This document shows, in pieces, positions 1 through 7,891 of a DNA stretch of 29,295 nucleotides (its first letter is position 1; each line of letters starts with the position of its first letter). The stretch lies in NCBI GenBank assembly GCA_045599305.1, contig JAZRVU010000078.1, positions 1 through 29,295 on the forward strand. The letters are read 5' to 3'. This stretch comes from SIG588 sp045599305 (GTDB lineage Bacteria; Bacillota; Clostridia; Oscillospirales; Acutalibacteraceae). Under the pieces are notes generated by a model that was given only the letters and a program-made list of their open reading frames with translations, made no database searches and was not told where the DNA came from. A program made the translations under genes and the position numbers.

Positions 1-1
1 G

Positions 2-91
2 GAAAAACTGCACATCGGCGAGGTGCTCTCCTCGGTGTGGCCGGATGCCGACCGCGCCGCCTGCGCCAAGGCCGGCGTGATGCTGCTGTAA
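2..91 (+). CDS. C-terminal end of an unidentified protein (5' truncated by window edge)
   Basis: An open frame enters from the window edge and ends at TAA 89-91, giving a 29-residue tail that starts EKLHIGEVLSSVW and ends AKAGVMLL. It is followed within 7 bases by a good intrinsic terminator on the same strand, which supports it as a real gene end. The codons are G/C-ending like those of the neighbours. I do not recognise the family from this short tail. It converges with the ribosomal operon on the opposite strand. Confidence 0.6.
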   Translation, partial: EKLHIGEVLSSVWPDADRAACAKAGVMLL

Positions 92-97
92 AACCGA

Positions 98-128
98 AAG
101 CCCGTTCTCGGTGGAAACGGGCTTTTTT
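98..128 (+). terminator. Intrinsic terminator of the plus-strand partial gene
   Basis: Nine-base-pair stem AAGCCCGTT (98-106) with AACGGGCTT (116-124), 9-nt loop, followed by a T run 123-128. It lies just after the stop codon at 91. Confidence 0.85.
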
Positions 129-210
129 CATGCCCCGCACAAGTCATCGGACTGCGCGCCAAAAACGGCTCTGTTTTAACGCTTTGCCCCAACTGTTGAA
201 AAAGCGCCGG

Positions 211-260
211 AAAACAAAGAAACCGGCCGGAAAAGTTGCCTTTTCCGGTCGGTTTTCTCT
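211..260 (-). terminator. Terminator at the 3' end of the S10-spc-alpha operon (possibly bidirectional)
   Basis: Long stem: 220-234 pairs with 241-255 (15 pairs, one G-U), with a tight loop around 236-239. On the minus strand the stem is followed by CTTTGTTTT (219-211), and on the plus strand by TTTTCTCTT, so it could stop transcription in both directions. It lies directly downstream of rplQ (stop at 274) and ends the ribosomal operon. Confidence 0.8.
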
Positions 261-273
261 TGTCAAAAGACGA

Positions 274-615
274 TCAGATGAGCTCCAGGATCGCCATTTC
301 CGCAGCGTCGCCGCGGCGGTTGCCGGTCTTGATGATGCGGGTGTAGCCGCCGTTGCGGTCGGCATACTTCGGCGCGATCTCATCAAACAGCTTCTTGGAA
401 ACGTCTTCCTTGGTCACAAACGCATATACCTGACGCTTGTTGGCCAAAGTCGGCTCTTTGGCAATGGTAATAAACTTCTCTGCCAGCGCGCGCACTTCCT
501 TGGCGCGGGTAACGGTCGTCTCGATACGACCCTTCTCCAGCAGGAACGTCACCAGGGCGCGCAGCATCGCGGTGCGCGAATCGGTCGTACGGCCGAGTTT
601 TCTGGTTCCGGGCAT
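274..615 (-). CDS. rplQ: 50S ribosomal protein L17 (bL17)
   Basis: L17 is a large-subunit protein near the polypeptide exit tunnel. The 113-residue product begins MPGTRKLGRTTDSR and contains the conserved LLEKGRIETT segment and the C-terminal GDAAEMAILELI. The start was set at ATG 615 because GGAG lies 8 nt upstream; an in-frame GTG at 624 sits inside that Shine-Dalgarno sequence and is unlikely. It is the last gene of the operon, 76 nt after rpoA, and is followed by the strong terminator at 211-260. The usual ecfA/truA/rplM/rpsI continuation is not present here. Confidence 0.97.
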   Translation of the reverse strand: MPGTRKLGRTTDSRTAMLRALVTFLLEKGRIETTVTRAKEVRALAEKFITIAKEPTLANKRQVYAFVTKEDVSKKLFDEIAPKYADRNGGYTRIIKTGNRRGDAAEMAILELI

Positions 616-691
616 GTCAGTCACTCCTTTTCCTCATAAATCGAAGAACGTTAATTTTCATTGAACTCTCGCCGAAACGGGAGCGGTCATA

Positions 692-1645
692 TTATTCCTC
701 GCTGTCGCGCAGGGTGAAGCCCAGCGAATCCAGCTTGTTGATGACCTCTTCCAGCGATTTCCGGCCGAGGTTGCGCACCTTCATCATCTCGTCCTCACTC
801 TTGTTGATGAGGTCTTCGACGGTGTTGATGCCGGCGCGTTTCAGGCAGTTGAAGGAGCGGACCGACAGATCGAGCTCTTCGATCGTCATTTCCAGCACCT
901 TTTCCTTGCCCTTGTCGTCTTTTTCCACCATGATGGAGTCTCCGGCGTAGGTATCGCCGGAGAGATCCACAAACAGATTGAGGTGCTCGGTCAGCACTTT
1001 CGCGCCGAGGGAGACCGCCTCTTTTGCGGTGATGATGCCGTTCGTCCAGACTTCCAGCGTGAGCTTGTCATAGTCAGTGATCTGACCCACACGGGTGTTT
1101 TCCACCGTGTAGTTGACTTTCAGCACGGGCGTGTAGATGGAATCGACCGGGATCACGCCGATGACAGGCGCCATCAACTGCTTGTTGCGCTCCGCCGGGA
1201 TATACCCGCGGCCCTTGTCCAGCGTGATCTCCATGAAGAGGTGCGCGCCTTCGCCGAGGGTGGCGATGTGCATATCCGGATCAAGGATCTCCACCTCGCT
1301 GTCGCACTTGATGGAGCCCGCGGTGACCTCACCGGGCTCTTCGGCCTCGATGTAGACCACCTTGGGGCCGTCGCCGTGGATCTTGGCGATCAGACCCTTG
1401 ATGTTCAGAACGATCTCGGTAACGTCTTCTTTCACACCTTCGATGGTGGAGAACTCGTGCAGAATGCCATCGATCTTGATCGACGTCACGGCCACACCGG
1501 GCAAAGAGGAGAGCAACACGCGCCGCAGACTGTTGCCGAGGGTGGTGCCGTAGCCGCGCTCCAGAGGTTCGACAACGAATTTGCCGTAGGAGCCATCGGC
1601 CGCGAGATCCAACGCTTCGATTCTGGGCTTCTCAATCTCAATCAT
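692..1645 (-). CDS. rpoA: DNA-directed RNA polymerase subunit alpha
   Basis: Alpha dimerises and nucleates assembly of beta and beta' in RNA polymerase. The 317-residue length is normal. The N-terminal domain (about 1-230) carries the assembly motifs GYGTTLGNSLRRVLLSS and GRGYIPAERN. After a linker, the C-terminal domain (about 250-310) has the helix-hairpin-helix segment with RSFNCLKRAGINTVEDL and RNLGRKSLEEV, which contacts UP elements and activators. It lies between rpsD and rplQ, the standard alpha-operon order. The spacer from rpsD holds a GC-rich hairpin (1673-1690). No anomalies were seen. Confidence 0.99.
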   Translation of the reverse strand: MIEIEKPRIEALDLAADGSYGKFVVEPLERGYGTTLGNSLRRVLLSSLPGVAVTSIKIDGILHEFSTIEGVKEDVTEIVLNIKGLIAKIHGDGPKVVYIEAEEPGEVTAGSIKCDSEVEILDPDMHIATLGEGAHLFMEITLDKGRGYIPAERNKQLMAPVIGVIPVDSIYTPVLKVNYTVENTRVGQITDYDKLTLEVWTNGIITAKEAVSLGAKVLTEHLNLFVDLSGDTYAGDSIMVEKDDKGKEKVLEMTIEELDLSVRSFNCLKRAGINTVEDLINKSEDEMMKVRNLGRKSLEEVINKLDSLGFTLRDSEE

Positions 1646-1672
1646 TCAAAACCCTCCTTGTATGGTACGGCT

Positions 1673-1690
1673 CAGGCGGCAGGCCGCCTG
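1673..1690 (-). other. GC-rich hairpin in the rpsD-rpoA spacer
   Basis: Perfect inverted repeat CAGGCGGC (1673-1680) and GCCGCCTG (1683-1690), drawn most simply as a 7-bp stem with a 4-nt loop. It lies in the 66-nt spacer between rpsD and rpoA. No T run follows on the minus strand, so it is not a standard terminator; it may be an mRNA processing or stability element. Confidence 0.6.
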
Positions 1691-1711
1691 TTCCTGTTGT
1701 GATAATACGGA

Positions 1712-2338
1712 TTACTTCGAGTACAACTCGACGATAAGGGTTTCTTCGATCGGCAGATCGATCTCCTCACGGTTGGGCAGCGCCAGGATCTTCGCTTCCA
1801 TCTTTTCACGGTCGACATCCATCCACTTGGGAGCGGGACGGCCGCCGTTGGCCTCGACCAGCGCCTTCATGAAGTCGAGCGTGCGGCTCTTCTCGCTGAC
1901 GGCGACAACGGCATCGGCCTTGGTGAGGAAGGAGGGGATGGTCACACGGCGGCCATTCACGGTGAAGTGACCCTGCGTGATCATCTGACGGGCCTGTGCA
2001 CGGGAGCTGGCAAAGCCCGCACGGTAGACAACATTGTCCAGACGGGATTCCAGCAGGCGCAGCAGGTTTTCACCGGCGGCACCGGGCATCTTGGTGGCCA
2101 TTTCGAAATAATGACGGAACTGGCCCTCCAGCACGCCGTAGTAACGGCGGGCGAACTGCTTGGTGCGCAGCTGGCGACCATATTCGGAAACCTTCTTGCG
2201 GCCCTGGCCATGCTGGCCGGGGGCATAGGCGCGCTTGGAAACAGCACATTTCGCGCTGTAGCAGCGCTCGCCCTTCAAAAACAGTTTTTGACCTTCGCGG
2301 CGGCAAAGCTTGCATGCCGCACCGGTATATCTTGCCAT
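1712..2338 (-). CDS. rpsD: 30S ribosomal protein S4 (uS4), zinc-binding form
   Basis: S4 is a primary 16S rRNA-binding assembly protein. The 208-residue protein has Cys9, Cys12, Cys26 and Cys31, the zinc-binding set known from zinc-form S4 proteins. The S4 RNA-binding domain lies at about 97-160 and includes SRLDNVVYRAGFASSRAQAR. The C-terminus LPIEETLIVELYSK is typical. AGGAGGTG lies 8 nt before ATG 2338. In this genome rpsD sits in the alpha operon, unlike Bacillus subtilis where it is separate. S4 is an autogenous regulator in several bacteria, but no S4-binding pseudoknot was identified here. Confidence 0.98.
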   Translation of the reverse strand: MARYTGAACKLCRREGQKLFLKGERCYSAKCAVSKRAYAPGQHGQGRKKVSEYGRQLRTKQFARRYYGVLEGQFRHYFEMATKMPGAAGENLLRLLESRLDNVVYRAGFASSRAQARQMITQGHFTVNGRRVTIPSFLTKADAVVAVSEKSRTLDFMKALVEANGGRPAPKWMDVDREKMEAKILALPNREEIDLPIEETLIVELYSK

Positions 2339-2362
2339 TTTGGTTGCACCTCCTGAATTGGA

Positions 2363-2770
2363 TTACACGCGTCTTCTCTTGGGAGGACGGCATCCGTTGT
2401 GGGGAACCGGAGTCACGTCTTTGATGAGGGTGACTTCCAGCCCGGCGGCCTGCAGAGCACGGATCGCAGCCTCACGGCCGGCGCCCGGGCCCTTCACATA
2501 CACTTCGACCGTCTTCAGACCGTGCTCCATAGCCGCTTTGGCAGCGGTCTCGGCAGCGGACTGAGCGGCAAAGGGAGTGGACTTGCGGGAACCGCGGAAA
2601 CCGAGTTCACCGGCGCTTGCCCACGAAAGAGCATTGCCCTGCGTGTCACTGATCGTGACGATGGTGTTATTGAACGTAGCCTGGATATGCGCAGCGCCGC
2701 GTTCGATGTTTTTACGTTCCTTGCGGCGACGGGTGCCAGCACCCTTGCGCGCAGTTTTTGCAGCAGCCAT
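2363..2770 (-). CDS. rpsK: 30S ribosomal protein S11 (uS11)
   Basis: S11 binds the platform of the small subunit near the mRNA exit. The 135-residue protein has a basic N-terminal tail, the core motif NTIVTISDTQGNALSWASAG, and the highly conserved C-terminus HNGCRPPKRRRV. GGAGGG lies just upstream of ATG 2770. It sits between rpsM (16 nt upstream) and rpsD (24 nt downstream), the usual order. Confidence 0.98.
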   Translation of the reverse strand: MAAAKTARKGAGTRRRKERKNIERGAAHIQATFNNTIVTISDTQGNALSWASAGELGFRGSRKSTPFAAQSAAETAAKAAMEHGLKTVEVYVKGPGAGREAAIRALQAAGLEVTLIKDVTPVPHNGCRPPKRRRV

Positions 2771-2785
2771 TTCTTTCCCTCCCGC

Positions 2786-3154
2786 TTACTTCTTCTTGTT
2801 GGCGATGGTCTTCTTCGGGCCCTTGCGGGTACGGGCGTTCGTCTTGGAACGCTGACCGCGCACAGGCAGGCCCTTGCGATGACGCAGGCCGCGATAACTG
2901 CCGATTTCAATGAGGCGCTTGATATCAAACGCCACGTTGCGGCGCAGGTCACCTTCCACCACATAGTTGTGGTCGATGTACTCACGCAGCTTGGACACTT
3001 CGTCCTCAGTCAGATCCCGCACGCGTGTGTCGGGATTGATACCGGTGGCGGCAAGAATGTCGTCAGCGGATTTGCGGCCCAGACCGTAGATATAGGTCAG
3101 GCCGATTTCGATGCGTTTATCTCTGGGCAGGTCAACACCAGCAATACGCGCCAT
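2786..3154 (-). CDS. rpsM: 30S ribosomal protein S13 (uS13)
   Basis: S13 is in the head of the small subunit and contacts the P-site tRNA and the large subunit. The 122-residue protein begins MARIAGVDLPRDKRIEIGL, has the YIYGLGRKSADDIL helix-two-turn-helix region, and has the basic C-terminal tail GQRSKTNARTRKGPKKT that reaches the tRNA. The Shine-Dalgarno sequence (AAAGGA about 10 nt before ATG) is weaker than those of its neighbours. Confidence 0.98.
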   Translation of the reverse strand: MARIAGVDLPRDKRIEIGLTYIYGLGRKSADDILAATGINPDTRVRDLTEDEVSKLREYIDHNYVVEGDLRRNVAFDIKRLIEIGSYRGLRHRKGLPVRGQRSKTNARTRKGPKKTIANKKK

Positions 3155-3188
3155 AGTTCTTCATTCCTTTCGCGTTAACGTGCAGCAA

Positions 3189-3302
3189 TCAGCCCTGACG
3201 CTGCTTGTGCTTCGGGTTTTCGCAAATGACCATGACACGGCCCTTGCGCTTGATGATCTTGCATTTGTCGCAGATTTTCTTCACAGAAGGTCTGACTTTC
3301 AT
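3189..3302 (-). CDS. rpmJ: 50S ribosomal protein L36 (bL36), zinc-binding form
   Basis: Small gene of 37 codons, from ATG 3302 to TGA 3189. The product begins MKVRPSVKKICDKCK and ends NPKHKQRQG. Cys11, Cys14, Cys27 and His32 form the zinc ribbon of the C+ form of L36, which is replaced by a zinc-free paralogue in some bacteria under zinc limitation. AAGGAGG lies upstream of the start. Its place between infA and rpsM is the standard one. Confidence 0.97.
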   Translation of the reverse strand: MKVRPSVKKICDKCKIIKRKGRVMVICENPKHKQRQG

Positions 3303-3351
3303 GATAATCCTCCTTGGTGAAATCACCGTTCATGGGGCGGCACCGACGTCC

Positions 3352-3570
3352 TTATTTGGTACGCCAGGTGATCCGGCCCTTGGTCAAGTCATAGGGAGAC
3401 ATCTCCACCGTGACCTTGTCGCCCGGCAGGATGCGGATGTAGTTCATACGCAGCTTACCGGAGATGTGTGCCAGTATACGATGACCGTTCGCGAGCTCCA
3501 CCTGGAACGTGGCGTTCGGCAGTGCCTCGACAACGGTGCCTTCCAGTTCGATAACGTCCGACTTTGACAT
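3352..3570 (-). CDS. infA: Translation initiation factor IF-1
   Basis: IF-1 binds the ribosomal A site during initiation. The 72-residue, single OB-fold protein begins MSKSDVIELEGTVVEALPNA and contains the conserved HISGKLRMNYIRILPGDKV and the C-terminal LTKGRITWR. GGGAGGT lies 8 nt before ATG. It follows map by 19 nt and precedes rpmJ. The KOW-domain gene found between map and infA in Bacillus subtilis is absent here. Confidence 0.98.
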   Translation of the reverse strand: MSKSDVIELEGTVVEALPNATFQVELANGHRILAHISGKLRMNYIRILPGDKVTVEMSPYDLTKGRITWRTK

Positions 3571-3589
3571 ACTGATCGACCTCCCTCTC

Positions 3590-4336
3590 TCACGGCAGGG
3601 TCATGATGACCGGGCCGTCCGGTGTGATGGCTACGGTGTGTTCAAAATGGGCAGACAGACTGCCGTCCGCGGTCACGGTCGTCCAACCGTCGCCGAGCAC
3701 CTTCACTTCGTGGGTGCCGGCATTGACCATCGGCTCAATGGCGATCGTCATGCCCGGGACGAGGCGGGGGCCGCGTCCCGGCGTACCGAAATTGGGTACA
3801 CTGGGGTCTTCATGCAGGTTCGTGCCTACGCCGTGGCCGACAAACTGCCGTACCACCGAGTAACCACGCACCTCGACATACCGCTGGACTGCCGCGCCGA
3901 TGTCGCCGATGCGGTTGCCGGCTTTGGCCATCGCGATGCCCTCATAGAGGCTCTCGCGGGTGGCGTCCAGCAACGCCTGTGCCTCGGGGCTGATGTCCCC
4001 GGCGGCAAAGGTGGCGGCGTTATCGCCGTGGTAGCCGTTCAGATACGCACCCACATCAATGCTGACGATATCGCCGGCCTTGATCACGTATTTGCCCGGT
4101 ATGCCGTGGATAACTGTGCCGTTGACTGATATGCAGGCAGAGGCGGGGTAACCGCCGTAGTTCAGGAACGAGGGCTTTGCGCCCGCCTGTTCGATGAACC
4201 GGCGGATGAGGCGGTCGATCTCGCCGGTGGTGACACCGGGTTCGACCGCCTCGCCGCCTAATTTCAACGCCCGCGCCGAGAGCACGCAAGCCTCTTTCAT
4301 CTCGCGCAGCTCACGGCTGTTCTTGACCGAGATCAT
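3590..4336 (-). CDS. map: Methionine aminopeptidase, type I
   Basis: Removes the N-terminal methionine from nascent proteins using a dinuclear metal site. The 248-residue length is typical of type Ia. By alignment with the E. coli enzyme the metal ligands are Asp94, Asp105, His168, Glu201 and Glu232, with His77 as the substrate-side histidine; all are present. The motif HGVGTNLHEDPSVPN is clear. No N-terminal SH3-like or zinc-finger extension is present. GGAGG lies 5 nt before ATG 4336 and immediately follows the adk stop codon, which suggests translational coupling. Confidence 0.97.
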   Translation of the reverse strand: MISVKNSRELREMKEACVLSARALKLGGEAVEPGVTTGEIDRLIRRFIEQAGAKPSFLNYGGYPASACISVNGTVIHGIPGKYVIKAGDIVSIDVGAYLNGYHGDNAATFAAGDISPEAQALLDATRESLYEGIAMAKAGNRIGDIGAAVQRYVEVRGYSVVRQFVGHGVGTNLHEDPSVPNFGTPGRGPRLVPGMTIAIEPMVNAGTHEVKVLGDGWTTVTADGSLSAHFEHTVAITPDGPVIMTLP

Positions 4337-4349
4337 GGGCGCCTCCGAA

Positions 4350-4982
4350 TCACGCGTCCACCGCGGCGAGAGTCAGACGGGTGGTATCGGCCACTTCCTC
4401 CTGCCCCTCCACGATAACGAGCTTGCCGCAGGACTGGTAATAGTCCTTGAGCGGCTCGGTCTGCTCATGATAGACCTTCAGGCGATCCTGAACAGTCTCC
4501 GGCTGGTCGTCCTTGCGCTGAACAAGGGTGTCGCCGCAGCGGTCGCACACACCCTCCACCTTCGGCTGTTTGTAGTCGATGTGGTAGGTGGCGCCGCATT
4601 TGAGGCAGACACGGCGGCCGGATACACGCCGGGCGATCGTTTCGTCCGCGACCTCAATGTCGATGACGCGGTCGATCACGACGCCCATGCGGTCCAGCGC
4701 CTCGGCCTGCGGAATGGTGCGCGGAAAGCCGTCGAGAATGAAGCCGTTCCGGCAATCCGGCTCGGCCAGGCGCTCCCGGATGATGCCGATGACGACATCG
4801 TCGGGGACCAGCCGGCCGGAATCCATGAACTCTTTGGCTTTCAGGCCCATTTCCGTGCCGCTTTTCAGCGCTTCACGGATAATGTTACCCGTGGAAATAG
4901 TGGGAATCTGCAGATGCTCGCTGATAATCTCCGCCTGGGTGCCCTTACCGGCACCCGGCGCTCCCAAAAGGATCAGATTCAT
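4350..4982 (-). CDS. adk: Adenylate kinase, zinc-LID type
   Basis: Interconverts ATP + AMP and 2 ADP. The 210-residue long-form enzyme begins MNLILLGAPGAGKGT, with the P-loop at about residues 7-15. The LID domain has Cys126, Cys129, Cys146 and Cys149, the structural zinc site of many Gram-positive adenylate kinases. The start was set at ATG 4982 with GGAGGG 6 nt upstream; a longer in-frame start at 5003 would run back into secY. It lies between secY and map as in most Firmicutes. Confidence 0.97.
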   Translation of the reverse strand: MNLILLGAPGAGKGTQAEIISEHLQIPTISTGNIIREALKSGTEMGLKAKEFMDSGRLVPDDVVIGIIRERLAEPDCRNGFILDGFPRTIPQAEALDRMGVVIDRVIDIEVADETIARRVSGRRVCLKCGATYHIDYKQPKVEGVCDRCGDTLVQRKDDQPETVQDRLKVYHEQTEPLKDYYQSCGKLVIVEGQEEVADTTRLTLAAVDA

Positions 4983-4995
4983 ACTCGTCCCTCCG

Positions 4996-6318
4996 TCACT
5001 CAAGGAAGCCCTTGTAGTGGCGCATCATCATCTGACTCTCGATCTGCTGGGTGGTTTCCAGCGCGACCGCGACCACGATCATGAGGGAGGTGCCGCCCAG
5101 GCTCAGGCCGTAGATGTTGGTCGCCATACCGAACAGGGTCGGGAACAGGGCGATCAGGCCGAGGAAGAGCGCGCCGATAAAGGTGATCTTGTTCAGCACA
5201 CGCTTGATATAATCGGACGTGGGCTGGCCGGGACGGTAGCCGGGAATGGCACCGGAGTTCTTGCGCAGGTTGTTGGCCATCTCCACCGGATCATACTGGA
5301 TCGTGACATAGAAGAACGCGAAGCCGATGATCATGAGGAAGTAGAGCAGCACATACAGCCAACTGTTGTAGGCGAACAGGTCGAAGAACCAGTTGTCCTT
5401 CAGGCCGAACATCTGCTTGATGATGGTGGGAAGCTGGATGATGGACACGGCCAGGATGATCGGCATAACGCCGGACATGTTGACCTTGATCGGGATAAAG
5501 GTGCTCTGGCCACCGTACATCTTCCGGCCGACCACGCGCTTGGCGTACTGCACCGGAATGCGGCGCTCCGCGTCGGTGATCAGCACAATGAAGGCGACCA
5601 TCGCGAAGAACAGCACGAGGATGATGATGGGAAGCACGAGATACCAGATGCCCGTCTTGGCTTCGCCCGCCTTCAGCAGCGAGATACCGCCGGAGAAGTA
5701 GCTCCACAGCTGCAGCGCAGCGGTGGGCACACGGGAGATGATACCCGCGAACAGCAGGATCGAGATACCGTTGCCGATACCCTTTTCGTTCACCTGCTCG
5801 CCCAGCCACATCATCAGAGCGGAACCGGCGGTGAAGCAGAGAACGATGGTGATGGCAGCGAACCAGGCACCAAAGCCGCTCTTGGCTTCGGCGACCAGAC
5901 CCTGGTAGTTATTGCGCACCATGAAATAGTAGGCAACACCCAGAGCCAGGCCGAGGATCACGGTGCCGTAGCGGGTGATCTGGCTCAGCTTCTTGCGGCC
6001 GGCCTCACCCTCCTGCGCCCAGCGTTCCCACGCGGGGATCGCCACGGTGAGGAGCTGCACGATGATGCTCGCATTGATATAGGGCTGGATGCTCAGCGCG
6101 AAGATGCTCGCGTTGGAGAAGCCGCCGCCGGACATCAGTGTGAGGAAATTCATGAACTCGTTGCTGCTGCCGGAGGCCGCGGCCTTGATCGCCTCGACGT
6201 CCACAAAGGGAACGGAGATGGCAGAGCCCACGCGGAACACCAGCACGATCAGCAGGGTGAACAGGATCTTCTTACGAAGATCGACGATTTTCCACGCATT
6301 TCGCAACGTTTGGAACAT
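4996..6318 (-). CDS. secY: Protein translocase subunit SecY
   Basis: Forms the protein-conducting channel of the SecYEG translocon in the cytoplasmic membrane. The 440-residue protein begins with the cytoplasmic helix MFQTLRNAWKIVDLRKKI and contains about ten membrane segments. The plug and early-channel region PYINASIIVQLLTVAIP and the cytoplasmic loop near ATNIYGLSLGGTSLMIVV are recognisable, and the C-terminal tail is short. The rplO stop is one base before this ATG (TGAGATG), and its Shine-Dalgarno sequence GAGGTGA lies inside the 3' end of rplO, so translation is probably coupled. Confidence 0.98.
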   Translation of the reverse strand: MFQTLRNAWKIVDLRKKILFTLLIVLVFRVGSAISVPFVDVEAIKAAASGSSNEFMNFLTLMSGGGFSNASIFALSIQPYINASIIVQLLTVAIPAWERWAQEGEAGRKKLSQITRYGTVILGLALGVAYYFMVRNNYQGLVAEAKSGFGAWFAAITIVLCFTAGSALMMWLGEQVNEKGIGNGISILLFAGIISRVPTAALQLWSYFSGGISLLKAGEAKTGIWYLVLPIIILVLFFAMVAFIVLITDAERRIPVQYAKRVVGRKMYGGQSTFIPIKVNMSGVMPIILAVSIIQLPTIIKQMFGLKDNWFFDLFAYNSWLYVLLYFLMIIGFAFFYVTIQYDPVEMANNLRKNSGAIPGYRPGQPTSDYIKRVLNKITFIGALFLGLIALFPTLFGMATNIYGLSLGGTSLMIVVAVALETTQQIESQMMMRHYKGFLE

Positions 6319-6319
6319 C

Positions 6320-6760
6320 TCAGATCACCTCAGCCTTTCCGCCTGCCTCTTCGATCTTCGATTTGGCAGACTCGGAATAGGCAGCGGCCTTGACCGTGAG
6401 TTTTTTGGTAAGCGTGCCGTTGGCCAGCACCTTGACGCCGTCATAGGCCTTGCTGATGACACCGGCGGCCAGCAGGGCGTCGGCATCCACCGTGGCGCCG
6501 TCCTCAAAGCGATTGAGGGCGGACAGGTTGATGATGGCGTATTTCGTAGCGAAAATGTTTTTGAAACCTCTCTTGGGGATACGGCGCTGCAGAGGCATCT
6601 GGCCACCTTCAAAGCCCGGACGCATACCGTGACCGGCGCGCGCCTTCTGGCCCTTATGACCTTTACCTGCCGTCTTACCGTTACCGGAACCGGCGCCGCG
6701 GCCGATCCGCTTCACCTCCCGGACAGAACCGGGGGCGGGAGAAAGCTCTTGCAGTTTCAT
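6320..6760 (-). CDS. rplO: 50S ribosomal protein L15 (uL15)
   Basis: The 146-residue protein begins MKLQELSPAPGSVREVKRIG and has the long glycine- and lysine-rich N-terminal extension (GRGAGSGNGKTAGKGHKGQK) that threads into 23S rRNA, followed by a compact C-terminal domain ending EEAGGKAEVI. AAGGAGGTG lies 8-9 nt before ATG. It is nearly contiguous with secY and 20 nt after rpmD. Confidence 0.98.
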   Translation of the reverse strand: MKLQELSPAPGSVREVKRIGRGAGSGNGKTAGKGHKGQKARAGHGMRPGFEGGQMPLQRRIPKRGFKNIFATKYAIINLSALNRFEDGATVDADALLAAGVISKAYDGVKVLANGTLTKKLTVKAAAYSESAKSKIEEAGGKAEVI

Positions 6761-6779
6761 GCGTTTCGCACCTCCTTAC

Positions 6780-6974
6780 TTATGCGTTGGTTACCTCGAT
6801 GAGGTGGATGATTTTCGTGATCTTGCCCTTGGTCGCCTCGTTATCGGGCTGGCTCACACAGTCGCCGATCTTGCGCAGACCCAGAGAGTTGGCAGTGGCG
6901 ATCTGATCTTTCTTCGCACCGATCAGGCTATGCACCAGTTTGATCTGGACAGCGTCAGTCTTCTTCTTTGCCAT
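6780..6974 (-). CDS. rpmD: 50S ribosomal protein L30 (uL30)
   Basis: The 64-residue protein contains IKLVHSLIGAKKDQIATANS and the hallmark LRKIGDCVSQPDNEATKGKI, ending in KIIHLIEVTNA. The length is normal for bacterial L30. GGGAGGG lies upstream of the start. Position between rpsE and rplO is canonical. Confidence 0.96.
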   Translation of the reverse strand: MAKKKTDAVQIKLVHSLIGAKKDQIATANSLGLRKIGDCVSQPDNEATKGKITKIIHLIEVTNA

Positions 6975-6989
6975 TTCATAGCCCTCCCG

Positions 6990-7496
6990 TTACTCTAAGA
7001 TTTCCTTGGCAGTCTTGCCGCGGATGGCAGCCGCCTCGTCAACAGTACGCAGACGGGACAGACCGTTCATCACCGCGCTGACGACATTGCAGGGATTGTT
7101 GGAGCGAAGAGCCTTCGCACGGATATCCGAGATGCCGGCAGCCTCCGCCACAGCACGCACGGCGCCGCTGGCGATGATACCGGTACCGGGGGCGGCGGGC
7201 TTCAGAAGCACTTCGCCGGCGCCGAACTTACCGATGATCTCGTGCGGGATCGTGGAACCGTTGCGGGAGATCGTGATGAAGTTTTTCTTGGCATCCTCGA
7301 TGCCCTTGCGGATCGCGTCCGGGACTTCACTCGCTTTACCGAGACCGAAACCGACCTTACCGTTGCCGTCGCCCACCACGACCAACGCGGCGAACTTGGA
7401 CACACGGCCACCCTTCACCGTCTTGCTGACACGGTTGATGGCAACGACGTTTTCGATGTATTCGGAAGCGTTCTTGGAATTTTCAAATCTGGCCAA
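6990..7496 (-). CDS. rpsE: 30S ribosomal protein S5 (uS5)
   Basis: S5 lies near the mRNA entrance and helps decoding fidelity. The 168-residue protein has the N-terminal double-stranded-RNA-binding-like domain with VVAINRVSKTVKGGRVSKF and VVGDGNGKVGFGLGKASEVP, then the C-terminal domain with AVAEAAGISDIRAKALRSNN. Length and motifs are normal. GGAAGGGGAG lies just before ATG 7496. Confidence 0.98.
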   Translation of the reverse strand: MARFENSKNASEYIENVVAINRVSKTVKGGRVSKFAALVVVGDGNGKVGFGLGKASEVPDAIRKGIEDAKKNFITISRNGSTIPHEIIGKFGAGEVLLKPAAPGTGIIASGAVRAVAEAAGISDIRAKALRSNNPCNVVSAVMNGLSRLRTVDEAAAIRGKTAKEILE

Positions 7497-7514
7497 AGTT
7501 TTTCTCCCCTTCCT

Positions 7515-7874
7515 TTAGAACTTGAGGCCGCCCTCGCGGGCGCCTTCGGCCAACTCCTGGACACGGCCGTGATACACATAACCGCCGCGGTCGAACACGA
7601 CCTCGGTGGTCCCCTTCGCAGCAGCGCGCTCGGCGATCAGCTGACCGACCTTCTTCGCGCCTTCCTTGTTGCCGCCGTTGCCGCCGAAGTCTTTTTCGAC
7701 ACTGGAGGCCGCCGCAAGCGTGGTGCCCTGCACATCGTCGATCAACTGGGCATAGATGTGGCAGTTGGAGCGATACACACAAAGGCGGGGACGCTCGGCC
7801 GTACCGGAGATCTTGCCGCGCACACGCGTATGACGGTGCAGACGTGCCTTATTGCTGTCTTTCTTGCTCACCAT
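7515..7874 (-). CDS. rplR: 50S ribosomal protein L18 (uL18)
   Basis: L18 binds 5S rRNA with L5. The 119-residue protein has RLHRHTRVRGKISGTAERPR, LCVYRSNCHIYAQLIDD and the C-terminal FDRGGYVYHGRVQELAEGAR. A glycine-rich stretch FGGNGGNKEG in the middle is slightly longer than the common GGN loop, with no obvious consequence. GGAGG lies upstream of ATG. Confidence 0.97.
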   Translation of the reverse strand: MVSKKDSNKARLHRHTRVRGKISGTAERPRLCVYRSNCHIYAQLIDDVQGTTLAAASSVEKDFGGNGGNKEGAKKVGQLIAERAAAKGTTEVVFDRGGYVYHGRVQELAEGAREGGLKF

Positions 7875-7891
7875 AGCGTTTCACTCCTCCC

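Noticed and set aside
4588..6393. 601-codon plus-strand open frame opposite secY and adk
   Set aside because: Antisense shadow of high-GC coding sequence; no family resemblance.
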